Counted from the stretch's first letter, positions 1 to 9,167 are shown. The stretch: DNA of 64,000 nt from Streptomyces rubiginosohelvolus (GCF_014649875.1 NZ_BMTW01000019.1:1-64000), one strand, 5' to 3'. Notes: generated by a model from the sequence alone, not told the origin. Made by a program: numbers and translations.

Positions 1-87
1 CTGGCCCCCCGCGAGGGCCTGGGCGTCCGCGACCAGGAAATGCGCGAGCAGCACATCGACGCCATCAACCGCTTCCGGGTTCTCTGA
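1..87 (+). CDS. C-terminal end of an unidentified protein (truncated by window start)
   Basis: Only the last 28 codons are present. The frame reads through from base 1 and stops at TGA 85-87; it ends in NRFRVL. The codons have the strong G/C third position of the neighbouring genes, and a perfect 13-bp hairpin follows 50 bases later, so this is the real end of a gene and not a chance frame. The tail has no motif I recognise. Because a FadD-type ligase follows on the same strand, a role in acyl or aromatic catabolism is possible, but that is a guess from position only. Confidence 0.6.
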   Translation: MAPREGLGVRDQEMREQHIDAINRFRVL

Positions 88-137
88 ACTCGCCCGGTCA
101 CCTCGCCCACGGGGTGGGGGCAGAAGGTTTTCGAGAC

Positions 138-167
138 GCGGAGGAAGCCCGACCGGGCTTCCTCCGC
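138..167 (+). terminator. Strong hairpin terminator after the first partial gene
   Basis: A perfect 13-bp stem (138-150 pairs with 155-167) closes a 4-base loop, GACC. There is no U-tract, which is usual for Streptomyces terminators. It separates the upstream partial gene from the acyl-CoA ligase at 241. Confidence 0.75.
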
Positions 168-240
168 TCGATCCCCGTGCTGTACCCGCTTCGGCATCCG
201 GCCTCTTGACCCCGGGGCCCGGCCCGCACAGGATCACGCC

Positions 241-1746
241 ATGACAGGTGTACGCAGCAGCACAGTCGACGGCGTCCTCACCCGCAGCGCCCGGCGCACC
301 CCCGACCGGACCGCCGTACGGTACGCCGACCGGGCCTGGACCTACCGCTCGCTGGACGCCGCCGTCTCCACGGCCGCCGCCGTCCTCACCGAGGAGCACG
401 CTCTCGCCCCCGGCGACCGGGTGGCCGCATACGCGCACAATTCCGACGCCTATCTGATCGGCTTCCTCGCCTGTGCCCGGGCCGGCCTAGTCCACGTACC
501 GGTCAACCAGAACCTCACCGGTGACGACCTGGTCTACCTCCTCGACCAGTCCGGCTCCTCGCTCGTGCTGACCGACCCGGACCTCGCCGGACGGCTCCCC
601 GCCGGCCGCTCCGTGCGCGCCCTGCGGGACGCTCCCGGTTCGCTGCTCGACGCCCTGAAGACGGAACGGCCCTTCGCCCCGGAGCGCCCGCACGCCTCCG
701 ACGACCTGGTGCAGCTGCTGTACACCTCCGGCACCACCGCCCTGCCCAAGGGTGCGATGATGACGCACGGCGCCCTGGTCCACGAGTACGTCAGCGCGAT
801 CACCGCGCTCGGCCTCGCCGCGAACGACCGGCCCGTGCACTCCCTGCCGCTCTACCACTCGGCGCAGATGCATGTGTTCCTGCTGCCCTATCTGGCCGTG
901 GGCGCGGAGAACACCATCCTGGACGCGCCGGACGCCGTTCGTATCTTCGACCTCGTCGAAACGGGCCTGGGCGACAGCCTGTTCGCCCCGCCCACCGTCT
1001 GGATCGCCCTCGCCAACCACCCGGACTTCGCCACCCGTGACCTCGGCGGACTGCGGAAGGCGTTCTACGGGGCCTCGATCATGCCCGTGCCCGTCCTGGA
1101 GCGGCTGCGTGAACGCCTGCCGCACCTGGCCTTCTTCAACTGTTTCGGCCAGAGCGAGATCGGCCCGCTGGCCACCGTGCTGGGCCCCGACGAGCACGAG
1201 GGCCGCATGGAGTCCTGCGGTCGGCCGGTCCTCTTCGTGGAGGCCCGCGTCGTCGACGAGAAGGGCGAGGACGTCCCCGACGGAACCCCCGGCGAGGTCG
1301 TCTACCGATCGCCCCAACTGTGCTCCGGCTACTGGGAGAAGCCCGAGGAGACCGCCGAGGCGTTCCGTGACGGCTGGTTCCGCTCCGGCGACCTCGCCGT
1401 CCGCGACGCCGAGGGTTTCCTCACCGTCGTCGACCGGGTCAAGGACGTCATCAACTCCGGTGGCGTCCTCGTCGCCTCCCGCCAGGTCGAGGACGCCCTC
1501 TACACCCACCCCGCCGTCGCCGAGACCGCCGTCATCGGCCTCCCCGACGACCGCTGGATCGAGGCCGTCACCGCCGTCGTCGTCCGGCGCGCCGAAGCGA
1601 GCGTGGACGAGGGCGAACTCATCGCCCACGCCCGGGAGAAGCTCACCGCCTTCAAAGCGCCCAAGCGTGTGGTGTTCGTCGACGAACTGCCGCGCAACGC
1701 CAGCGGAAAGATCCTCAAGCGGCAACTGCGGGACGAACTCAGCTGA
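241..1746 (+). CDS. AMP-forming acyl-CoA synthetase (FadD family)
   Basis: This 501-residue protein belongs to the ANL adenylate-forming family: it would activate a carboxylic acid with ATP to the acyl-AMP and then form the CoA thioester. The phosphate-binding motif YTSGTTALPKG lies at about residues 161-171, the GWFRSGDL motif at about 379-386, and the C-terminal NASGKILK motif near 486-493 supplies the catalytic lysine. The length is normal for FadD-type ligases. The ATG at 241 starts a frame whose N-terminus fits the family, although the ribosome binding site is weak. It converges on the ABC transporter genes, with 10 bases between stops. The chain length or aromatic nature of the substrate cannot be read from the sequence; benzoate/cinnamate or medium-chain acids are equally possible. 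Confidence 0.88.
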   Translation: MTGVRSSTVDGVLTRSARRTPDRTAVRYADRAWTYRSLDAAVSTAAAVLTEEHALAPGDRVAAYAHNSDAYLIGFLACARAGLVHVPVNQNLTGDDLVYLLDQSGSSLVLTDPDLAGRLPAGRSVRALRDAPGSLLDALKTERPFAPERPHASDDLVQLLYTSGTTALPKGAMMTHGALVHEYVSAITALGLAANDRPVHSLPLYHSAQMHVFLLPYLAVGAENTILDAPDAVRIFDLVETGLGDSLFAPPTVWIALANHPDFATRDLGGLRKAFYGASIMPVPVLERLRERLPHLAFFNCFGQSEIGPLATVLGPDEHEGRMESCGRPVLFVEARVVDEKGEDVPDGTPGEVVYRSPQLCSGYWEKPEETAEAFRDGWFRSGDLAVRDAEGFLTVVDRVKDVINSGGVLVASRQVEDALYTHPAVAETAVIGLPDDRWIEAVTAVVVRRAEASVDEGELIAHAREKLTAFKAPKRVVFVDELPRNASGKILKRQLRDELS

Positions 1747-1756
1747 CAGCCGGCTC

Positions 1757-2521
1757 CTACAGCCGCCCCGCCGCCACGATCCGCCGCAGGAACCGCTGCG
1801 TACGCTCCTCGCGCGGTGCGCCGAACACCTCCTCGGGCGTGCCGTGCTCCAGCACCACCCCGGCGTCCAGGAAACACACCTGGTCGGCGACCTCACGCGC
1901 GAACGCCATCTCGTGCGTGGCGATCACCATCGTCATGCCGTCCTCCTTCACCTCCCGGACGAGACCCAGCACTTCGCCCACCAGCTCCGGGTCCAGGGCC
2001 GCCGTGATCTCGTCCAGGAGCAGCAGCCGGGGGCGGACGGCCAGCGCCCGCACGATCGCCGCCCGCTGCTGCTGCCCACCGCTGAGCCGGTCCGGGTACT
2101 CGTCCGCCTTCGCCCCGAGCCCCAGCCGCTCCAGCAGCTCCCGGGCATCCGCCTCGGCCCGGGGCCGGGAGAGCCCGTGGACACGGCGCGGGGCCAGGGT
2201 GATGTTCTGCAGCACGGTCAGATGCGGGAAGAGGTTGTAGGCCTGGAACACCACGCCGATCCGGCGGCGCACCGCGTCCGCGTCGGCCCGGGGGTCGGTG
2301 ATCTCCTCACCGTCCAGGAAGATCGCCCCGTCGTCGACCTCCTCCAGGAGGTTGGCGCAGCGCAGCAGCGTCGACTTCCCCGACCCGGAAGCGCCGATCA
2401 GGGCGGTCACCGTGTGCGGGGCCACCTCCAGGTCCACGTCCCGCAGCACCAACGACGTACCGAACGATTTGCGGACCGCCTCCATGCGCAGTACCGGAGC
2501 CGTTCCCGCATCCGTGCTCAT
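1757..2521 (-). CDS. Polar amino-acid ABC transporter ATP-binding protein (GlnQ/GluA type)
   Basis: This 254-residue ATPase energises the importer encoded with it. The Walker A motif GASGSGKST is at residues 43-51, the Q-loop at 90-99 (VVFQAYNLFP), the signature LSGGQQQR at 146-153 and Walker B LLLLDE at 166-171, followed by the D-loop ALDPE. The signature and Q-loop are typical of the glutamine/glutamate/histidine transporter family. Its ATG overlaps the TGA of the permease gene in ATGA, so translation is probably coupled. It is the last gene of the three-gene operon. The substrate is likely a polar amino acid, but the sequence does not say which. Confidence 0.92.
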   Translation of the reverse strand: MSTDAGTAPVLRMEAVRKSFGTSLVLRDVDLEVAPHTVTALIGASGSGKSTLLRCANLLEEVDDGAIFLDGEEITDPRADADAVRRRIGVVFQAYNLFPHLTVLQNITLAPRRVHGLSRPRAEADARELLERLGLGAKADEYPDRLSGGQQQRAAIVRALAVRPRLLLLDEITAALDPELVGEVLGLVREVKEDGMTMVIATHEMAFAREVADQVCFLDAGVVLEHGTPEEVFGAPREERTQRFLRRIVAAGRL

Positions 2522-3396
2522 GCCAGCCCTCCCTGCGCCCGCCGCCGGTCCATCCGGGCCGTCACCCAGTCGGTGAGCCGGGTCATCGGGATGGTCAGCG
2601 CCACGAAGACCAGACCCGCGACCACGTACGGCGTGTAGTTGAAGTCCTTGCTCGCGATGATCTGCGCCGCGTACACGGCGTCCACCGCCCCGGCGATCGA
2701 GACGAGCCCGGTGTCCTTCTGGAGCGACACCAGGTCGTTCAGCAACGGCGGCACCACCCGCCGCACCGCCTGGGGGAGTACGACGAAACGCAGCGCCTGC
2801 CCGCTGCTCAGCCCCAGCGAACGGGCCGCCGCCCGCTGCGAGGGGTGCACGGACTCGATGCCCGCCCGGAAGACCTCCGCGACGTACGCCGAATACGTCA
2901 GCACCAGCGCGCTGCCGCCCAGCAGCACCGGATCCGTGGTCACCCCCTCCAGCCGCAGGGCGGGCACCCCGAACACCACCATCAGCAGACAGATGATGAG
3001 CGGCAGCCCCCGGAAGAAGTCCGTGTACGCGGTGGCCAGCGCGCGAAGAGGGAAGAACACCGGACCGCGCAGGGTCCGTGCCACCGCCAGCAGCAGACCG
3101 AGCGCCAGCACGGCCGCCCCGCAGACAGCCAGCAGCCGCAGGTTCAGCCAGAGCCCCTCCAGGACCTGCGGGAAGGCGACGCGCGCGTAATGGGCGCTGA
3201 AGAACGTCTCCTTCGTACGGGTCCAGCCCGGCGAGTTCGTGATCAGTACGAACAGCGCCGCACCCACCACCAGCGTGCTGGTCGCGGCGATCGCGGTGGC
3301 CCGCCGGGTGCGCCCCCGCCGGTAGCGCTCGCGGGCGATCCGGCGCTCGGAGGGGACGTAGGCGTCCTCCGCGGCCGGAGTCTTGTGCAGGGTCAC
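2518..3396 (-). CDS. Amino-acid ABC transporter permease (HisM/GluD type)
   Basis: This is a 292-residue inner-membrane permease. It has a basic N-terminal tail, a first membrane segment at about residues 35-55, then the usual five-helix core. The EAA loop is visible as SQRAAARSLGLSSGQALRF, the site that docks on the ATPase. Only one permease gene is present, so the channel is presumably a homodimer. I place the start at GTG 3396, because this codon overlaps the stop of the binding-protein gene as GTGA; the open frame extends 12 codons further upstream into that gene. It also overlaps the ATPase start by 4 bases. Confidence 0.88.
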   Translation of the reverse strand: MTLHKTPAAEDAYVPSERRIARERYRRGRTRRATAIAATSTLVVGAALFVLITNSPGWTRTKETFFSAHYARVAFPQVLEGLWLNLRLLAVCGAAVLALGLLLAVARTLRGPVFFPLRALATAYTDFFRGLPLIICLLMVVFGVPALRLEGVTTDPVLLGGSALVLTYSAYVAEVFRAGIESVHPSQRAAARSLGLSSGQALRFVVLPQAVRRVVPPLLNDLVSLQKDTGLVSIAGAVDAVYAAQIIASKDFNYTPYVVAGLVFVALTIPMTRLTDWVTARMDRRRAQGGLA

Positions 3397-4274
3397 TTGA
3401 GCACCGGCGCGTCGACGGCGTCGGAGAGCCACTCCTTCTCCAGGCCGGCCAGCGTGCCGTCCTTCCGCAGCGCGTCCACCGCCCCGCTCACGCAGGAGGT
3501 CAGCACGCTCTCCCGGTCCAGGACGAGACCGAACTGCTCGGGTTCACCGGGGGATTCGGCGAACTGCCCCACGACCTCCGCCTCCGGCACCTCGGCTCCG
3601 GTGATGTAGAAGGCCGTCGGCAGGTCCACCACGATGGCCTCCACCTGACCGGTCTTCAGCGCCGACTTGGCGAAGTCGTTGCGCTGGTAGACGGCGGGCT
3701 TCTCCTTCGGCTTCACCAGATCGGTGATGAAGTCGAGGCTGGTGGTGCCCACCTGCGCACCGAGCTTCACGTCCTTGAGATCGGCGACGCCCTTCGCCTT
3801 CGCGGCCTTCGACGACTTCAGTGCGACGACGGCCTGGCGCACGTCGTAGTAGCCGGAGGAGAAGGCGACGGCCTTCTTCCGTTCCTCGCTGATGGAGACC
3901 TGGTTGATGTCGAAGTCGAACTTCTTCGCACCGGGCGCGAACGCGCTGTTGAACGGTACGTGCTGCCAGACCACCGCATCGCGGCCGTACCCCAGCTCCT
4001 TCGCCACGGCGTACGCCACCGCCGACTCGAAGCCCTTCCCGTTGGACGGCTCGTCGTCGGCGAACCAGGGGGCGTACGCGGGCTTGTCGGTGCCGACGGT
4101 GAGCTTTCCGGGCACCTGGGTGGCGAGCTTGCCGGGGGCGCACGACGCCGTCGCACCGGGTCCGTCCGACGCCCCCTTCTCCTCCGCTTGCGGGGCACAG
4201 CCCACGAGGGCGGCGCAGAGGACGACGGCGGAGCTCAGAGCGGTGATGACCAGGGGCCGGTGGGCGAGATGCAT
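3393..4274 (-). CDS. Amino-acid-binding lipoprotein of the ABC importer
   Basis: This 293-residue protein starts with a lipoprotein signal: a hydrophobic stretch ends in the lipobox LVGC with the modified cysteine at residue 26. The rest matches the type II solute-binding fold of the glutamate/glutamine class, with signatures such as LTVGTDKPAYAPW, GFESAVAYAVAKELG and DFDINQVSIS. It would sit on the outer face of the membrane and deliver substrate to the permease. I start at ATG 4274 because the signal peptide begins there; the longer frame adds 38 residues without signal character. It is the first gene of the operon and is followed by a coupled permease. Substrate specificity is inferred only at the level of polar amino acid. 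Confidence 0.88.
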   Translation of the reverse strand: MHLAHRPLVITALSSAVVLCAALVGCAPQAEEKGASDGPGATASCAPGKLATQVPGKLTVGTDKPAYAPWFADDEPSNGKGFESAVAYAVAKELGYGRDAVVWQHVPFNSAFAPGAKKFDFDINQVSISEERKKAVAFSSGYYDVRQAVVALKSSKAAKAKGVADLKDVKLGAQVGTTSLDFITDLVKPKEKPAVYQRNDFAKSALKTGQVEAIVVDLPTAFYITGAEVPEAEVVGQFAESPGEPEQFGLVLDRESVLTSCVSGAVDALRKDGTLAGLEKEWLSDAVDAPVLK

Positions 4275-4384
4275 AGCGGGAGACTCGCAGGGCGCGGCCC
4301 CCTCTGTCGAGGTGTTTCGGCACCTGTCCGCATAGTGGGAACGGGTGTTGCGACGGTGTGAACAGCGCCGGTCAGCGCAGCTGT

Positions 4385-5686
4385 TCACCCCGTGCCGGAC
4401 TCCTTCTCCCGCAGGTCGACGATCCGGCGGATCTTGCCCACCGAACGCTCCAACGTCTCCGGATCCACGACCTCGACGCTCACCGACACCCCGACGCCGT
4501 CCTTCACCGCCGCCGCGATGGCCCGCGCCGCCTTCTCCCGTTCGCCGGTCGTCGCGTCCGCCCGCGCCTCCGCGAGGACCGTCAGCGCGTCCAGCCGCCC
4601 GTCCCGGGTGAGCCGCAGCTGGAAGTGCGGAGCGACGCCGGGCGTACGAAGCACGATCTCCTCGATCTGGGTGGGGAAGAGGTTCACCCCGCGCAGGATC
4701 ACCATGTCGTCGCTGCGGCCGGTGACCTTCTCCATCCGCCGGAACGTCCGCGCCGTCCCCGGCAGCAGCCGCGTCAGGTCCCGGGTCCGGTAGCGGATCA
4801 CCGGCATCGCCTCCTTGGTCAGCGAGGTGAAGACCAGCTCCCCCTCCTCGCCGTCGGGAAGCGCCTCACCGGTGAACGGGTCCACGACCTCCGGATAGAA
4901 GTGGTCCTCCCAGATGTGCAGCCCGTCCTTCGTCTCCACGCACTCCTGCGCCACCCCCGGGCCCATCACCTCCGAGAGCCCGTATATGTCCACCGCGTCG
5001 ATCGCGAACCGGTCCTCGATCTCCCGGCGCATCCCCTCGGTCCACGGCTCCGCACCGAAGATCCCCACCTTCAGGGACGTCGAACGCGGATCGACACCCT
5101 GCCGCTCGAACTCGTCCAGCAGCGTCAGCATGTACGACGGCGTGATCATGATGATCTCGGGCCGGAAGTCCTGGATCAGCTGGACCTGCCGCGCGGTCAT
5201 GCCTCCGGAGGCCGGGATCACCGTGCAGCCGAGCCGCTCCGCCCCGTAGTGCGCCCCGAGCCCGCCGGTGAACAGCCCGTATCCGTACGCCACATGGACC
5301 TTGTGACCGGGCCGGCCGCCCGCCGCCCGGATCGACCGGGCCACGACGTCCGCCCAGGTGTCCAGGTCCCGTTCGGTGTACCCGACGACGGTCGGCCGCC
5401 CCGTCGTACCGCTGGAGGCGTGGATCCTGCGCACCTCGTGCTCCGGCACGGCGAACATCCCGAAGGGGTAGTTGTCCCGCAGATCCGTCTTCGCGGTGAA
5501 CGGGAAACGGGCCAGATCCGCGAGCGTGCGGCAGTCCTCGGGCTTCAGCCCCGCGCGGTCGAAAGCGTCGCGGTAGAAGGGAACGTTGTCGTACGCGTGC
5601 CGCAGTGTGGACCGCAGCCGTTCCCGTTGCAGGGCCTCCAGCTCGCCCCGGCCGAGCCGTTCCGCCGCGTCCAGCATGGCCGTCAT
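4385..5686 (-). CDS. paaK: Phenylacetate-CoA ligase
   Basis: This 433-residue enzyme activates phenylacetate to phenylacetyl-CoA with ATP, the first step of the aerobic PAA pathway. It is shorter than FadD ligases and has the PaaK signatures: an N-terminal VPFYRDAFDRAG stretch, the phosphate-binding loop SSGTTGRPT at 91-99, the YGLSEVMGPGVAQEC segment, and a C-terminal GRSDDMVILRGVNLFPTQIEE hinge. The remaining paa genes (epoxidase, ring hydrolase) are not in the window, so this copy may act alone or with genes elsewhere. A perfect inverted repeat lies 27-44 bases upstream of the start, suggesting control by a TetR-type repressor. The ligase stands 110 bases upstream of the ABC operon on the same strand. 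Confidence 0.93.
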   Translation of the reverse strand: MTAMLDAAERLGRGELEALQRERLRSTLRHAYDNVPFYRDAFDRAGLKPEDCRTLADLARFPFTAKTDLRDNYPFGMFAVPEHEVRRIHASSGTTGRPTVVGYTERDLDTWADVVARSIRAAGGRPGHKVHVAYGYGLFTGGLGAHYGAERLGCTVIPASGGMTARQVQLIQDFRPEIIMITPSYMLTLLDEFERQGVDPRSTSLKVGIFGAEPWTEGMRREIEDRFAIDAVDIYGLSEVMGPGVAQECVETKDGLHIWEDHFYPEVVDPFTGEALPDGEEGELVFTSLTKEAMPVIRYRTRDLTRLLPGTARTFRRMEKVTGRSDDMVILRGVNLFPTQIEEIVLRTPGVAPHFQLRLTRDGRLDALTVLAEARADATTGEREKAARAIAAAVKDGVGVSVSVEVVDPETLERSVGKIRRIVDLREKESGTG

Positions 5687-5712
5687 CAGGACCCTTCCTC
5701 TCCCGGACCGGG

Positions 5713-5730
5713 CGACCGATCATTCGGTCG
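5713..5730 (-). promoter_or_regulatory. Palindromic operator upstream of paaK
   Basis: CGACCGA (5713-5719) and TCGGTCG (5724-5730) form a perfect 7-bp inverted repeat around TCAT. It lies 27-44 bases upstream of the paaK start codon, where a repressor would block transcription. Arms of the form ACCGA/TCGGT are typical of TetR-family repressors of acyl-CoA genes such as PaaR. No such regulator gene is adjacent. Confidence 0.65.
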
Positions 5731-5855
5731 ATCTTCCTGGGAGCAGTAATTCAGGCGGCCGGGGGTGCTGGCAAGAGGCGCGCGGCGTCCGGAGTCGATC
5801 AGCCCGCGGCGAAGTCCGCTGTGCCCGCTCACGGCTTCCTGTTTGGATGGGGCGT

Positions 5856-7385
5856 ATGCCGACCTTCTCCGCGTACGACAAGACCCCGCTCGCCTATCAC
5901 CTGGTGGGCGAGGGGGAACCGCTGATCTGCCTGCCCGGCGGGCCGATGCGGGCGAGCGCGTATCTCGGCGACCTCGGAGGGCTCGCCGCCCGGTGCCGGC
6001 TCGTCCTGCCGGACCTGCGCGGCACCGGCGCGTCCGGTGTGCCCGAGGACCCCTCGACGTACCGCTGCGACCGCCTCGTCGACGATGTGGAGGCCCTGCG
6101 CGAACACCTGGGCCTGGAGCGGATCGACGTACTGGCGCACTCCGCCGGAGCCGATCTGGCCCTGCTGTACGCCGCCCGCCACCCGGAGCGGCTGCGCACC
6201 CTGACCCTGGTCACGCCCAGCACCCGGGCCGTGGGCATCGAAGTGACCGATGACGACCTGCGCGAGGCCGCCGAGCTGCGGCGCGACGAGCCCTGGTACG
6301 AAGAGGCGCGGGCCGCCCAGGAGGCGCTGCTCGCCGGGGGGCCGTTCGCCGAGCTGTGGCCCGCCGTCCGGCCCCTCACCTACGGCCGCTGGGACGAGAC
6401 GGCCCGCGCCCACGCCGAGGCCTCCGCCGGTCAGACCAACGTACAGGCCCGCGAACGCTACGCCGGGGAAGGCGCCTTCGACCCCGCCGCCACCGCCGCG
6501 GCCCTGCGCGGACTCACCGTGCCGGTCCTCGTCCTCGCCGGGGAGTACGACGGCCACCCCAGCCCGGACCGGGCCACGGAGCTCGCCGCGCTCTTCCCGG
6601 GCGCCGAGTTCGTCGTCCAGCGCGGGGCCGGGCACTTCCCGTGGCTGGACGACCCGGGAGCCTTCGCCCGTACGGTTGCGGCCTTCCTCGACCCGGAGGT
6701 CTCCAGCGTCCAGGCGGGCGGGGTCCGGCTCGCCTACCGGGTGTGGGGCGCCCCCGATGCCCCGCCCGTCGTCCTGCTGCACGGCCGGGCGGGCTCCGGC
6801 GAGACCTGGACCCGGATCGCGCAGGACCTGGCCGCCGAACACCGTGTGTACGCCCCCGACTTCCGCGGCCACGGGCTGAGCGACTGGCCCGGCCGCTACT
6901 CCTTCGAGATGTTCCGCGACGACCTGCACGCCTTCCTGGAGGCCCGCAACCTCGCCGGAGCGACCGTCGTCGGACACTCCATGGGCGGGGTCGCCGCCTA
7001 CCTCCTGGCCCAGCGGGAGCCGGGCCTGATCGGGCGGCTCGTCATCGAGGACGCCCCGCCCCTCCTGCCGCTCGACCCGCCCCGCCCGCCCTCCGTCCGC
7101 CCCGAGGGCGACCTCGACTTCGACTGGCCCGTCGTCCCCGACATCGACGCGCAGATCAACGACCCCGACCCGGCCGTCCGTGAGCGCTTCCCGGAGATCA
7201 CCGTGCCCACCCTCGTCATCGGCGGCGGGCCCGACAGCCACATCGACCAGGAACAGCTCGCGCAGATGGTCCGCGCGATACCGGACGCCGAGCTGGTCAC
7301 CGTCGACGCGGGACACCTGATCCACACGGACCGGCCGGAGGAATTCCTCGCGGCGATCCGGGCGTTCGGGCTCGGAGGCTTCTGA
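5856..7385 (+). CDS. Tandem alpha/beta hydrolase (two hydrolase domains in one chain)
   Basis: This 509-residue protein contains two complete alpha/beta-hydrolase folds. The first (about 1-280) has the nucleophile motif HSAGAD with serine near 96, an acid in AGEYDGHP and the histidine near 260 in GHFPW. The second (about 285-509) has the oxyanion HGRAGSGETW, the nucleophile GHSMGG with serine near 375 and a histidine near 487. Single-domain proteins of this family are about 260-290 residues, so this is a fusion or duplication. No signal peptide is seen. I choose ATG 5856 because a GGATGG sequence precedes it at good spacing; ATG 5847 is the alternative. It runs divergently from paaK. The substrate is unknown; esters, lactones or carbon-carbon bonds are all possible. 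Confidence 0.85.
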   Translation: MPTFSAYDKTPLAYHLVGEGEPLICLPGGPMRASAYLGDLGGLAARCRLVLPDLRGTGASGVPEDPSTYRCDRLVDDVEALREHLGLERIDVLAHSAGADLALLYAARHPERLRTLTLVTPSTRAVGIEVTDDDLREAAELRRDEPWYEEARAAQEALLAGGPFAELWPAVRPLTYGRWDETARAHAEASAGQTNVQARERYAGEGAFDPAATAAALRGLTVPVLVLAGEYDGHPSPDRATELAALFPGAEFVVQRGAGHFPWLDDPGAFARTVAAFLDPEVSSVQAGGVRLAYRVWGAPDAPPVVLLHGRAGSGETWTRIAQDLAAEHRVYAPDFRGHGLSDWPGRYSFEMFRDDLHAFLEARNLAGATVVGHSMGGVAAYLLAQREPGLIGRLVIEDAPPLLPLDPPRPPSVRPEGDLDFDWPVVPDIDAQINDPDPAVRERFPEITVPTLVIGGGPDSHIDQEQLAQMVRAIPDAELVTVDAGHLIHTDRPEEFLAAIRAFGLGGF

Positions 7386-7455
7386 GGGGCGCCGATGGTC
7401 GCCTGCCCGGAACGGTTTGGCCGCCGACCGGCGGCCCGGACGGGGCGCCCCCCGC

Positions 7456-9081
7456 TCAGTCCCGGCCGGCCCCCGCCGCCACCGCCTTCGCCCACCGGTA
7501 GTCCGCCTTGCCGCTGGGCGAGCGCTGGATCCGGTCGGTGAGCACCAGCGCGCGCGGGATCTTGTAGCCGGCCAGCCGGGTCCGGCAGTGGGCCTGCACC
7601 GCGTCCAGGGTCAACGCATCTGCTCCCTCGCGCAGTTGGACCACTGCGGCGACCCGGTTGCCCCAGCGTTCGTCGGGGACGCCCGCGACGAGCGCGTCAT
7701 ACACATCCGCATGGGACTTGAGTGCCTGCTCGACCTCTTCCGGATACACCTTCTCCCCACCGGTGTTGATGCACTGCGATCCCCGGCCGAGCACGGTGAC
7801 GATGCCGTCCGCGTCCACGGTCGCCATGTCGCCCAGCAGCACCCAGCGCTCATCGCCCCGGCGGAAGAAGGTGTCGGCGGTCTTGGCCGGGTCGTTGTAG
7901 TAGCCGAGCGGGACGTGGCCGCGCTGGGCGATGCGGCCCGGCTCGCCGGGGGCCACCGGCTCGTACGTCACCGGATCCACCACCGCCGTACGGGCGTTGA
8001 CCTGGACCCGGAATCCCTTCTCGGGGCCCGAGTCGGCGGTGGCCGTGCCGTTGAAGCCGGACTCGGACGATCCGAAGTTGTTCAGCAGCAGCACCGTCGG
8101 CACGAGCGCCTGGAACTCCGCCCGCACCGAGTCCGACATGATCGCCCCGGAGCTGGAGACGGAGAACAGCGACGAGCAGTCCGTGCCGCGCAGCGACCCC
8201 TTCAGGCAGTCGATCAGCGGGCGCAGCATCGCATCCCCGACCAGCGACACGCTGGTGACCTTCTCCTTCTCGATCGTCCGCAGCACCTCCTCCGGCACGA
8301 ACTTGCGGTGCACGACGACACGTTGGCCGAAGTTGAAGCCGATGAACGCGGTCAGGGTGGAGGTCCCGTGCATCAGGGGCGGGGTGGGGAAGAAGGTGAT
8401 GCCGTCGCCGCCCGCCGCGACCCGCTCCGCCAGCTCCTGCGGGGTCTTCACCGGCTCGCCGGTCGGTGCTCCGCCGCCCAGCCCCGAGAAGAACAGGTCC
8501 TCCTGACGCCACATCACCCCCTTGGGCATGCCGGTCGTGCCGCCCGTGTAGATGATGAACTGGTCGTCGGCGGAGCGCTGTGCGAACCCGCGGTCCGGGG
8601 AGCCGGACGCCTCCGCCTCGGCGAAGGACACGGCCGCGGGCCCGGGACCCGCCGTCGGGGCAGCCGCCCCCACCCGGACCAGATGGCGCAGTCCGGGAGC
8701 CTGCGGGGCGGCCGCCGCCACCCGCTCGTCGAACTCGCCGTCGAAGACCAGCGCCGCCAGGTCCGCGTCCCGGTAGAGGTAGACCAACTCCTCCTCGACG
8801 TAACGGTAATTGACGTTCACCGGCACGATCCGCGCCTTGAGCGCGCCCAGCACCGTCTGGAGGTACTCCACCCCGTTGTAGAGGTGCAGCCCCAGATGCT
8901 CGCCCGGTCCGATCCCGGCGTCGATGAGGTGGTGGGCTATGCGGTTGGCGGCTGCGTCCAGCTCCGCGTAGGTGAGCCGACGCTCCGCGCCCGTACCGGG
9001 ATGGTCGACGTACAGGAGCGCCTCACGGTCGGGCACCGCGTCGACGACCGACTCGAACAGGTCGGCAAGGTTGTACTCCAC
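7456..9081 (-). CDS. Acyl-CoA synthetase, FadD19-like
   Basis: This 541-residue ligase would form an acyl-CoA thioester with ATP. The motif YTGGTTGMPKGVMWR is the phosphate-binding loop, with the GG in place of SG and the MWR tail that also occur in the mycobacterial sterol side-chain ligase FadD19. The C-terminus has GGEKVYPEEVE and SPSGKADYRWAK, again as in that subfamily. The GTG at 9081 has the excellent ribosome binding site AGGAGGA about 6 bases upstream; the longer frame (to 9216) lacks one. It is transcribed divergently from echA, and the shared 167-base gap carries a palindrome. FadD19 activates C24-branched steroid side-chain acids; a branched acyl substrate is therefore a reasonable inference, not an observation. 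Confidence 0.87.
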   Translation of the reverse strand: MEYNLADLFESVVDAVPDREALLYVDHPGTGAERRLTYAELDAAANRIAHHLIDAGIGPGEHLGLHLYNGVEYLQTVLGALKARIVPVNVNYRYVEEELVYLYRDADLAALVFDGEFDERVAAAAPQAPGLRHLVRVGAAAPTAGPGPAAVSFAEAEASGSPDRGFAQRSADDQFIIYTGGTTGMPKGVMWRQEDLFFSGLGGGAPTGEPVKTPQELAERVAAGGDGITFFPTPPLMHGTSTLTAFIGFNFGQRVVVHRKFVPEEVLRTIEKEKVTSVSLVGDAMLRPLIDCLKGSLRGTDCSSLFSVSSSGAIMSDSVRAEFQALVPTVLLLNNFGSSESGFNGTATADSGPEKGFRVQVNARTAVVDPVTYEPVAPGEPGRIAQRGHVPLGYYNDPAKTADTFFRRGDERWVLLGDMATVDADGIVTVLGRGSQCINTGGEKVYPEEVEQALKSHADVYDALVAGVPDERWGNRVAAVVQLREGADALTLDAVQAHCRTRLAGYKIPRALVLTDRIQRSPSGKADYRWAKAVAAGAGRD

Positions 9082-9167
9082 CGTTCCTCCTGACCCCGGG
9101 TGACTGGCGACTCGGCCGTCATTAGAGCGCCGGTCGGCACAAGTGGGAAGGGGTGGCGTCGCAACAA

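Noticed and set aside
4358..5749. Open frame on the plus strand opposite paaK
   Set aside because: It is a GC-skew shadow of paaK, rich in Arg/Pro/His, with no motif and no ribosome binding site; paaK is unmistakable.
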